A stretch of DNA of 9,982 bases from Candidatus Sulfopaludibacter sp. SbA3 (lineage in GTDB: Bacteria > Acidobacteriota > Terriglobia > 2-12-FULL-54-10): the NCBI GenBank assembly GCA_945865705.1, contig CAMBEY010000090.1:1-9982 (forward strand), read 5' to 3'. The position numbers and the translations under genes are program-made. The notes below the pieces were generated by a model. The model did not search any database, was not told the origin of the DNA, and saw only the letters and a program-made list of their open reading frames with translations. Position 1 is the first letter of the stretch. Each line of letters begins with the position of its first letter. Below are positions 1 to 6,800 of the stretch, one piece after another.

Positions 1-538
1 CCTGCGCTTCTTCATGCGCACGGGCGCTGCCCGCGCGGTCCTGGAGCAACTGTCGCGTCCTCTGCTCACGCGCCGCCACCACTTCCATGTGCGCCTGCAA
101 GGTAGTGATTTCTTTTTCCGTCTGAAGCCGGAGATCAAACTGAGGCGGCATTAGTGGAGTCAGTTGCAGAATCGGTTGGCCCTGGCGCACTCGCGCTCCC
201 GCTGCAGGCACACGGTTCAATTCCGCGCCGGAGATGCGCCCAGCCATAGGCGCGGAAATGACGACCAAGCCATCGGGCGGGAGAACCACCACGCCGCCGA
301 ACGTCTTCTTGCGCGCCACCGCTTTCCGCTCGACTGTTCCCAGACTGATCGCCAGTCGCTGCTCGGCCTGCGGTGTCAGTGTAACAGTGGCGGTATCGCC
401 GGCCTGCGCCGGCGGCGAAACCTTCGCTGGCGGCGGAGCGCTGGCGGTCTGCGCTCCCGCGGGTGACTGACTGCATCCCGCGAGGCCCATCAGCGAACTC
501 ACAGCGGCAATGAGCAGATACTTATGGTTGTATGTCAA
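1..538 (-). CDS. Periplasmic adaptor (membrane fusion) lipoprotein of an RND-type efflux pump, C-terminus cut by window edge
   Basis: The first 179 residues are present; the gene runs off the left edge. The start is a TTG at 538, chosen because GGAG lies 6 bases upstream and because this frame opens directly into a lipoprotein signal peptide: hydrophobic residues 8-20 followed by the lipobox L-A-G-C with Cys22. A Pro/Ala-rich linker follows (about 25-50). Residues about 80-128 look like the first half of a barrel-sandwich (lipoyl-like) domain, with the pattern V-x-S-A-P-M-A-G-R-I and G-A-R-V-R-Q-G-Q-P-I-L. From about 135 a charged helical stretch begins, as in the alpha-hairpin of HlyD/CusB/AcrA proteins. 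Such adaptors bridge an inner-membrane RND transporter and an outer-membrane TolC-type channel. The start overlaps the end of the TolC-family gene by 17 bases, so translational coupling is likely. The gene order channel-adaptor matches czcCBA-type metal pumps; the substrate cannot be read from this fragment. Confidence 0.85.
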   Translation of the reverse strand, partial: MTYNHKYLLIAAVSSLMGLAGCSQSPAGAQTASAPPPAKVSPPAQAGDTATVTLTPQAEQRLAISLGTVERKAVARKKTFGGVVVLPPDGLVVISAPMAGRISGAELNRVPAAGARVRQGQPILQLTPLMPPQFDLRLQTEKEITTLQAHMEVVAAREQRTRQLLQDRAGSARAHEEAQ

Positions 539-1880
539 TGTTCGCTCCTACGCTGCGGTCCAGACTAACCAATGCCCGGCGCAGTGACAATTGGGCATCC
601 AACTCACTCCCGCGGGCCGCCAGGCGCTGCCGCGTGGATTCGAGATAGAAGAGATAGGAGACTTCGCCGGCATTGTAAGTCTGCTCGGTTAGGCCTACTG
701 ACTCAGTTAATGAAGGGAGAATAGTACGCCGCCAGGAGTCGAGTGACTCACGAGCCTGTATTACTCTGGCGTATGACTCAGTGACTTCCAGCTCGATACG
801 ATGCTTCAAAGCCAGTTGATCTTTGGTTGCTTTTTCCACGGCGGCATCCGCTCGCTGGATCAATCCCTGATTGCGATCGAAGATTGGAATGCTGCCCTGC
901 AAACCAGGACCAGCCTCAAAACCCTCCGTGCCCTTCGCGTTGGCATCCACGACGACGGTGGCATTCAGGTAGCTCCAGCGATCCAGGCCCACTCGCTCCC
1001 GAGCGGCTTCCAGCCCCAGTTCAATCGCTCGCAGGTCGGGCCGAGATGCCAGCGCCCGTGCGACCACCGCGCTCACTTCGGGCAGCGCGGGTACCTCCCG
1101 CTCGACGGGTGTAATCTCAAATCCAGATACAAGTCCTGATGCGACTCCTGATGCCTTGGGGCCAAGTCCCAGAATGGAGCGTAGCCGCTCTTTGGCGATG
1201 GCTGATTCATTTTTAGAACGCCCGGCTTGCTCCTGAGCGACATCCCGCTCGGTGCGCGCGGCGAAAGATTCCAACTCACTCACGTCGCCGGCACGCAAGC
1301 GGAATTCCACCAGCTCCGCAATCCGCCCACGCAACGCCGATGACTCTTCCGCCAGCAGCGCGCGCCTCTCCGCCACCACCGCTTCCCAGTAGGCGATGCG
1401 CGCGTCGCGCACCAGATCGAGGCCGTTGGAGATCAGACTCTCGGCGGTCCGCTCCAGATCCAACCGGGCCGCCGCAATGCGCCGAGGCCGCTGCCAAATC
1501 GCCTCGATCGCCCAGTTCGCGGACATCTCCAACTGCTTGGGACCGACGGGAAATAGCAGGCTCATGACCGGATTGCGCAGCAACCCGGACTGCACCAGTT
1601 CCGCCCGGCTCAGTCCCAGTTGGGCCATGTCAGCCTGGAACGCGGGATTATTCCACAGCGCGATCCCGACCGCCTCTTCCTCTGTCAGGCCATCGGATAG
1701 GGAGACTCCCGCCGGGGTCTGCGACCCCGGCTCGATTGTCTCCGGACTTAATCCGTGTCCGGTGCGTTGTTGAATTTCCTGATCCACATGCGCGCGGTAG
1801 GATGGAGCGCGCAGCGTACAACCGGCCATACAGGCGGCGAGGAACAGCGCGAGAATCACGGCATTGGCATTGGCAAACAT
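522..1880 (-). CDS. TolC-family outer-membrane efflux lipoprotein (CzcC/CusC-like)
   Basis: The 452-residue protein has the usual length of TolC-family channels. It starts with a lipoprotein-type signal: hydrophobic residues 8-16 and L-A-A-C at Cys17, with a second candidate Cys21 in M-A-G-C. The body shows the two-fold OEP repeat. The first half includes the conserved pattern ALWNNPAFQADMAQLGLSRAEL (about 74-95, partly E-A-V-x-x-A-L-x-N-N-P) and then R-N-P; long amphipathic helices follow. The second half starts near A-L-A-S-R-P-D-L-R-A (about 284-293) and carries the G-P-G-L-Q-G-S-I-P-I-F-D-R-N-Q-G motif typical of this family. In the trimer these form an outer-membrane barrel and a periplasmic alpha-tunnel. 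An in-frame TGA seven codons upstream leaves ATG 1880 as the first possible start. The adaptor gene follows with overlap. Similarity in style to CzcC suggests metal ions, but drugs or other solutes are possible. Confidence 0.88.
   Translation of the reverse strand: MFANANAVILALFLAACMAGCTLRAPSYRAHVDQEIQQRTGHGLSPETIEPGSQTPAGVSLSDGLTEEEAVGIALWNNPAFQADMAQLGLSRAELVQSGLLRNPVMSLLFPVGPKQLEMSANWAIEAIWQRPRRIAAARLDLERTAESLISNGLDLVRDARIAYWEAVVAERRALLAEESSALRGRIAELVEFRLRAGDVSELESFAARTERDVAQEQAGRSKNESAIAKERLRSILGLGPKASGVASGLVSGFEITPVEREVPALPEVSAVVARALASRPDLRAIELGLEAARERVGLDRWSYLNATVVVDANAKGTEGFEAGPGLQGSIPIFDRNQGLIQRADAAVEKATKDQLALKHRIELEVTESYARVIQARESLDSWRRTILPSLTESVGLTEQTYNAGEVSYLFYLESTRQRLAARGSELDAQLSLRRALVSLDRSVGANIDIQP
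545..550 (-). promoter_or_regulatory. Ribosome binding site deciding the TTG start of the adaptor gene
   Basis: Reading the minus strand, TAGGAG is followed by CGAACA and then TTG. The 4-base GGAG core with 6-base spacing lies inside the last codons of the TolC-family gene. It is the reason for preferring the TTG at 538 over an internal start: no ATG occurs in this frame until the one in the signal peptide at residue 17, which would destroy the lipoprotein signal. Confidence 0.65.
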
Positions 1881-1886
1881 TCGCTC

Positions 1887-1892
1887 ATTATA
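1887..1892 (-). promoter_or_regulatory. Possible -10 box directly before the TolC-family start codon
   Basis: A perfect TATAAT on the minus strand occupies positions -12 to -7 relative to the A of the start codon at 1880. If it is a real -10 element, transcription would start at about the ATG itself and give a leaderless mRNA. No good -35 hexamer is visible at 16-18 bases upstream, and no clear Shine-Dalgarno sequence is present. The hexamer could be chance. Confidence 0.3.
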
Positions 1893-1958
1893 CGCGTCTC
1901 AGCCCATTCCAGTTTCCGAAATGGATGACAACGTGAAGACGCGGCAACGACCCCGCCG

Positions 1959-3227
1959 CTACTTGCCGCGGCACTTGCCGGTGGTCGCGTGAGCCTCGAA
2001 GTCTTCGGGGAAAAGTTTGATGGCGCTGGTGATGGGAGGACCGGGCATGTTGATGAGGCTGCAAAATCCCTTGCCTTTATTGAACGCCAGCACGGTGGGG
2101 ACTTGCGCGAGACCCGCGATCGGCAACTGCCCCTGACGCAGGCGATCCAGCGTCATGAAGAGCATGTTGGTCTCCATCTGGCAGGCGGGGCACTGGCCGC
2201 AGCATTCCTTCTTGAAGAACGCCGCGATCTCGTGCGCGGCGCACATGATGCAGGCTGACTCGCCGTAACCGCGCATCACTCCGCAGCCAATGGACGATCC
2301 AGCGGCGCGGATCGCTTCGGGACTCAAGATACGATTGGGGTCAGGCAATAGAAATGCGCTCGACGGCCCGCCGGGCAGGAAGGCGCGCAGCGTCTCGCCG
2401 CTCTTCAGTCCGCCGCCGAGCGTATTCAGCAACTCGCCCTCGGTGGCGCCGAAGGGCAGCTCGTAGACGCCGGGATTGTTCCATTCGTCATTCAGCGTGA
2501 ATAGCATCGTCCCGGAGCTTTCCTCGGTGCCGATGGCGCGAAACCAATCGCCGCCGTGCAGCATGATGGGCGGGAGGTTGGCGAAAGTCTCAACATTATT
2601 CACGATGGTGGGCTTGCCGTAGAGGCCCGCGGTTACCGGATAGGGCGGCTTCTGGCGCGGCTTGGGCGCGCGGCCTTCCAGCGACTCCAGCACGGCAGTG
2701 TCTTCTCCCGCGACGTAAGGATTCGGAGCTGGCTGCACATCCACGGAAACCGAGAAGCCTGAGCCCAGCACGTTCTGCCCAATGTAGCCAAGCGAGCGCG
2801 CCTCATTGATGGCCGTCCCCACGCGCCGATGCGCCGACTCGTACGATTCGTTGATGTAGAAGATCACCCGGTCCGCGCCGATGGCATAGGCCGCGAGCAG
2901 CGTCCCTTCCAGCACGGCCTGCGGTGAGTAGGTCAGCAGCGTGCGATCCTTGTGCGACCCCGGCTCATCCTCGCCGCCATTTACCACGACATACTTTTCC
3001 TCGCCCGGAGCTGCCGCGCACAGCGCCAATTTCTGATGCACCGGAAAGCCCGCGCCACCACGCCCACGCAGCCGCGATTTCACCAGCTCCTCGATCACCG
3101 CATCGGGCCGGCCCGCCGCCAGCACTTTCTTGTAAGCCTCAAACCCGCCGCGCCGCGCATAGTCGGCCAGCGACTCCTTGAGCTGCGGCCCGCCGCCGGG
3201 AAAGAGAATCGAACGAACCTGTGTCAT
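1959..3227 (-). CDS. nuoF: NuoF-like NADH dehydrogenase flavoprotein (51-kDa subunit family), orphan copy
   Basis: This 422-residue protein is close to the usual NuoF length (about 430-445). NuoF binds FMN, NADH and the N3 4Fe-4S cluster and passes electrons from NADH into complex I or related enzymes. Visible motifs are G-R-G-G-A-G-F-P (55-62, FMN loop) with Lys66, N-G-G-E-D-E-P-G-S-H-K-D-R (83-95), Y-V-A-G-E-D-T-A (171-178), V-N-N-V-E-T (209-214), and the cluster ligands C343-x2-C346-x2-C349 with Cys389 after 39 residues, the canonical spacing. It deviates from textbook NuoF: the conserved N-A-D-E motif reads N-G-G-E, and extra cysteines lie at 315, 326 and 329 before the cluster. GGAG sits 9 bases upstream of the ATG. 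No nuoE or nuoG lies beside it here; the next gene is 78 bases downstream and encodes an efflux channel. It may serve complex I, or belong to a formate dehydrogenase, hydrogenase or other NADH-linked enzyme. Confidence 0.9.
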   Translation of the reverse strand: MTQVRSILFPGGGPQLKESLADYARRGGFEAYKKVLAAGRPDAVIEELVKSRLRGRGGAGFPVHQKLALCAAAPGEEKYVVVNGGEDEPGSHKDRTLLTYSPQAVLEGTLLAAYAIGADRVIFYINESYESAHRRVGTAINEARSLGYIGQNVLGSGFSVSVDVQPAPNPYVAGEDTAVLESLEGRAPKPRQKPPYPVTAGLYGKPTIVNNVETFANLPPIMLHGGDWFRAIGTEESSGTMLFTLNDEWNNPGVYELPFGATEGELLNTLGGGLKSGETLRAFLPGGPSSAFLLPDPNRILSPEAIRAAGSSIGCGVMRGYGESACIMCAAHEIAAFFKKECCGQCPACQMETNMLFMTLDRLRQGQLPIAGLAQVPTVLAFNKGKGFCSLINMPGPPITSAIKLFPEDFEAHATTGKCRGK

Positions 3228-3236
3228 GATCTGTCG

Positions 3237-3240
3237 CTCC
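3237..3240 (-). promoter_or_regulatory. Ribosome binding site of the nuoF-like gene
   Basis: GGAG on the minus strand is separated by 9 bases from the ATG at 3227. It supports this start, which also gives an N-terminus of normal length before the FMN loop. Confidence 0.55.
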
Positions 3241-3281
3241 CGTGATCTTTGGTGCCCATGATTCTGACTTCATGACAAATG

Positions 3282-3299
3282 CGTCGGAGCGCTCCGACG
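3282..3299. promoter_or_regulatory. 18-bp perfect palindrome upstream of the nuoF-like gene, possible operator
   Basis: CGTCGGAGCGCTCCGACG reads identically on both strands. It lies 55-72 bases upstream of the nuoF-like start codon and about 25-45 bases downstream of the transcription start predicted from the weak promoter at 3331-3357. A perfect 9-bp half-site palindrome without a loop fits a dimeric repressor site better than an RNA hairpin. I do not recognise the cognate regulator. Confidence 0.4.
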
Positions 3300-3330
3300 G
3301 ACGATCTGTCTTCGGACAAGTTCCAACTAA

Positions 3331-3357
3331 AAAGTATCGCCCGATCCGACTCGTCAA
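3331..3357 (-). promoter_or_regulatory. Possible sigma-70-type promoter for the nuoF-like gene
   Basis: On the minus strand TTGACG (3357-3352) is followed after 15 bases by TACTTT (3336-3331). The -35 matches five of six consensus bases; the -10 is weaker and the spacer is short. The predicted transcription start near 3324 gives a leader of about 100 bases that includes the 18-bp palindrome. Confidence 0.3.
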
Positions 3358-3366
3358 GCAAGCGGC

Positions 3367-3578
3367 GCCGCCGGGTAGTGACTCAGTTTGAAATTCCCCA
3401 GACATTCAGAACGACATTTAGAACGTTGTCATCCTGAGCGTAGCGCCTGAGCAGAGAGAAGGATCTGCTTTTACTTTCTTCGCAGCAACAAAGCAGATCC
3501 TTCGCTGCGCTCAGGATGACAACATTATTTCACGGTTAGGGAATTTCAAACTGAGACACTGCCCGCCGCCAGGTAGTG
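3367..3578. repeat. MITE-like element with terminal inverted repeats and flanking direct repeats
   Basis: Terminal inverted repeats of 22 bp lie at 3377-3398 and 3539-3560: AGTGACTCAGTTTGAAATTC-CC and the complement of a copy with a single mismatch. Extending outward to 3370 and 3567 gives 26 of 29 matching positions. A 14-bp direct repeat, GCCGCCGGGTAGTG (3367-3380) and GCCGCCAGGTAGTG (3565-3578), brackets the unit and overlaps the inverted repeat ends. The interior carries a second, independent palindrome at 3425-3523. There is no room for a transposase, so if mobile it would depend on one encoded elsewhere. Such layout resembles a miniature inverted-repeat transposable element; the family was not identified. 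Confidence 0.6.
3425..3523. repeat. Interrupted palindrome of the GTCATCCTGAGCG type
   Basis: The left arm has GTTGTCATCCTGAGCG (3425-3440) and AAGGATCTGCTTT (3459-3471); the right arm is the complement in one block (3490-3523). The left arm carries about 13 additional bases (near 3446-3458), so pairing would leave an internal bulge on one side. Between the arms is an 18-base T-rich loop. I recall very similar sequence as a dispersed intergenic repeat in several acidobacterial and other soil-bacterial genomes, but this is from memory. It sits centrally inside the larger inverted-repeat element. Confidence 0.65.
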
Positions 3579-3602
3579 GGTCCGTATGCGCTCTCAAGGT
3601 AG

Positions 3603-3624
3603 GGACAGGTCTCCAGACCTGTCC
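3603..3624. repeat. 22-nt palindrome GGACAGGTCT-CC-AGACCTGTCC
   Basis: Two perfect 10-bp arms are separated by CC. It lies 183 bases upstream of the plus-strand start at 3807 and 24 bases to the right of the MITE-like element. The short spacer favours a protein-binding site or cruciform over an RNA stem-loop, since a 2-base loop is not favourable. It could equally be the remains of another dispersed repeat. Confidence 0.5.
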
Positions 3625-3768
3625 TCCGGAGGGCAGGCAGGAATGACTGCCTCACTTAACCCCCATCGACAGCCGTGCTCAATCCATGCGGCGAAAATCT
3701 GGTTTTGGAGTAACCGAGCAACACTGGAGCAAGCAAACAACACTGAATGGCGGGAGCAGCATTTGTTG

Positions 3769-3774
3769 TACAAT
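3769..3774 (+). promoter_or_regulatory. Possible -10 box for the NHL-repeat gene
   Basis: TACAAT lies 33 bases before the preferred ATG at 3807. The predicted transcription start near 3781 would exclude the earlier in-frame ATG at 3747. No good -35 hexamer stands at 16-18 bases upstream, so the assignment is weak. Confidence 0.25.
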
Positions 3775-3806
3775 TCAGGCTGGATTCCATGATCGGAAAT
3801 TACTTT

Positions 3807-6800
3807 ATGGCCAACCGCGATGTTCTGATCAAAAATAGCGCCACCCCCAGCCGGGTCCATCCATCCATACTTCTGCTCACGGGACTGTGGTTGTTTCTCG
3901 GGTTGTTTCTCGGCGGCACTCGCCTGCCTGCCCAGATCATTGATACCATCGCCGGCAATATTTCCGCGCTGGATAATCGGTCGGCCCGCCAGACACCCTT
4001 GGTGGTGCCTCGTGCGGCGGCGGCTGATCCCACGGGCACATACCTGTACATCGGAGATGATGGCAGCGGCACGGTCCGCCGAATGCATCTGGCAACGGCG
4101 GTAACGACCATCGTCGCAGGCGGGGGCACAGCGATTGACGATCTGTCTTCATTGCCTGCCCGGACAGCCGCGCTGACTTCTCCAGTCGGCTTGGCGGTGG
4201 ATGGCCAAGGCAACGTATTCATTGCCGACGATACCCATAATCGGATTCGCCGACTCTCCCCCGACGGGCGAATCACCACCATCGTGGGCAACGGCACGTT
4301 TGGATATTCCGGCGATGGAGGGCCCGCCATACGTGCACAGCTAGACTTGCCAACCGCGGTGGCGCTGGATGCCGTCGGTCATCTCTATATTGCGGACCGG
4401 GGGAATCGAGCCATTCGCCGAGTGGATCGCATCACCGGCATCATCACCACTCTTGCGGGAGGCCCGAACGCCACTGTCGTCGGCGAAAACATTTCCGCCC
4501 GATCCGCCCAGCTAAATGATCCCAGCGCCCTCATCGTGGACCCCAGCGGCAATGTCCTGTTCACGGACGAAGGTGACAATGTGGTGTACCGCATCGAGGC
4601 CAGCTCCGGATTATTGCGGCGAGTGGCTGGCGTGCGAGGTTCATTAGGAGATTCCGGCGACGGCGGTCCAGCGGCAGCGGCCATACTTCATCATCCACGC
4701 GGCTTGGCATTGGCGCCCAATGGCGACCTCTATGTGGGGGTGCTGGCGAAGCTTCGCAAGATATCGGCGGCCACGGGCACCATCACCACCGTTCTGGGCG
4801 GTGGCGCCGAATTTCTTGGAGAGAATCGGGATGGCCGAGCGATTAAACTCTCCAGCAATGTGGAGCAGATCGCTATCAGTCCCGCGGGCAGTCCCGCTGG
4901 CGACCGCCTCTATTTTGCACTGAGCGGCGACCATCTGGTGGGCTCGCTGGACCTGGCGAGCAATGTGTTTTCGATTCTAATGGGGAATCTTTCCGCCGTC
5001 GGCGACCAGGCTCCCGCGGAGACGGCCGCTATCGCGCAGCCAGCCAAGTTGGCCATCGACCGCTCCGGTAACGTCTATGTGGCGGACTTTGCGCACCATC
5101 GCATACGGAAAATTGCACCTGGCATTGGCGGTCCCGGAACGGGCCTGACAACGACCATCGCAGGAACCGGCGCGGTGGCCTTCGCGATCAGTCAGGGTCC
5201 GGCAACCACCACTCCCATCGCATTTCCACGAGGCCTTACCCTGGACTCCGGCGGTGCCGTCATTCTTTCGGACTCATTTCGACTGATTCGCCGGATCACC
5301 CCCGACGGCAATCTGCAAATCATCGCGGGCACCGCGACGCAGGGATATGCCGGCGACAACGGTCCGGCCATCGCGGCGCAGTTGAACCAACCTTCTGCGG
5401 TCATAAGCGATAGTGCAGGCAATCTGTATATCGCCGATAGCGGCAATCATCGCATTCGCCGCGTGGGCTCCAATGGAATCATCACCACCATCGCCGGAAC
5501 CGGAAGCGCGGGAAATTCCGGTGATCGAGGTCCGGCAACCGCCGCACTGCTAAATTATCCGACTGACCTGGTTCTGGATAACCAAGGCCGACTCTTCATA
5601 GCCGACTCGGGCAACAACCGAGTCAGAGTACTGTTTCTTGCGACCGGAACCATCGCCCCCGCCGTCAATGGAATCACCGTCGTAGGGATGACCATGAATG
5701 AGGCCGGGCAGCTCTATATGGGCGGATTCAATCGCCTCCGGCGAGCGGACTTTGTCACCGGCACACTGATTACCGTCGCCGGAGACGGGGCTCCAGGATA
5801 TTCAGGCGATGGAGGATTGGCGACGCTGGCGCGCATCTCCCTCATTGATGGATTGGTCGTGGATGCCTCCGGCAATCTCCTGTTTTCCGATACAATCAAT
5901 AACCGCTTGCGCCGTATCTCCAGTACACAGGTGATTCCCGCGTTGTCCGTCAGCCCAGCGGTCCTGAACTTCACTGCCAACCAGGGCGGCCCCGCGCCGC
6001 CAGAGCAGAATGTCGCGATTGGCAGCAGCAATCTCGCGGGAACAGCTTGGGCTGCGACCGTGCAGGTATTGACCGGATCGGGATGGCTATCTATTGGCAG
6101 TCAATCTGGCGGCAGTCAGGCCGGGTTCACGCCCGCGTTGGTTCCGGTGTCAGCTGATAGCACCGGGCTGGCCCCCGGCGCGTACGCGGGCCGCATCACC
6201 ATTACCGCGCCCGGCGCAAAAAATTCGCCTACAACCATTTCCATCTCCCTGGTGGTCAGCGGAGGAATTGAACCCAACCTGGAAGTAGGCCCTCAACAGC
6301 TTAGTTTCCGCGTCATTCAGGGGACCAACACTCCCGTTTCTCAAACGGTCCTGCTCAGTAACCAAGGTGGCGGGACACTGGTCTACAACTCTTCTGTCAC
6401 AACGAGCAGCGGCGGAAACTGGCTCAGCGTTTCCCCAGGAAGCGGGACGGACGCCGCCATCATTTCGATCACCGCCACCCCATTGTCCCTGCCGGCGGGA
6501 ACGTATCAAGGTGAGGTGCGTTTCAATAATCAATCGCCTGGTCAACAGGGGCGGGATAGTTCCACGATTTCCGTTACCATGATCCTCGATGAGCCTCGAC
6601 CCGTTCTGCGCCTCAGCCAGACCGGACTGGTATTCACCACCAGCGAAGCGAGTTCGTTCTTGTTACCGGAGAGCCTGGGAATCATCAATACCGGCTCCGG
6701 CGCGATGGATTGGACTGCTGCCGTCACTCCGCTATCCGGCGGACAATGGCTTTCAATATCGCGCTTGACGGGCAGCACGCAGAGTGGCGCTACCACTCGG

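Larger units (their letters stand above)
3228..3806. other. Divergent intergenic region, about 580 bases, repeat-rich and non-coding
   Basis: This stretch separates the minus-strand nuoF-like gene from the plus-strand NHL-repeat gene. No convincing gene is seen in either strand: short open frames here lack ribosome binding sites and recognisable protein features. Its content is mainly structured DNA: an 18-bp palindrome, a nested inverted-repeat element (about 3367-3578) and a 22-nt palindrome (3603-3624), each listed separately. Positions 3625-3780 hold a short imperfect stem (AGGCA/TGCCT around 3635-3652) and otherwise nothing recognisable. A promoter for the plus-strand gene should lie at its right end. 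Confidence 0.7.

Noticed and set aside
135..476. 113-codon open frame on the minus strand with ATG start.
   Set aside because: It is in another frame of the adaptor gene. The true frame gives a lipobox and barrel-sandwich motifs; this one gives a low-complexity Arg/Gly/Ala/Ser product.
1941..1959. GCGGC...GCCGC stem behind the nuoF-like stop codon as a terminator.
   Set aside because: The stem is only 5 bp, overlaps the stop codon and has no T-run on the minus strand; it does not argue against cotranscription with the TolC-family gene.
3747..3806. Earlier in-frame ATGs (3747 and 3789) for the NHL-repeat gene.
   Set aside because: Neither has a good ribosome binding site. They place 20 or 6 extra residues before an already complete signal peptide, and a possible -10 box at 3769 would put the transcription start after 3747. 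The choice of 3807 remains tentative.
3594..4088. 164-codon open frame on the minus strand.
   Set aside because: It lies antisense to the start of the NHL-repeat gene and crosses the intergenic palindrome; it shows no signal, domain or ribosome binding site. Long antisense frames are common in GC-rich coding sequence.
3807..5940. Recent tandem duplication of NHL blades.
   Set aside because: The blades share protein motifs, but their DNA is well diverged and I saw no long identical blocks, so the repeats are old.
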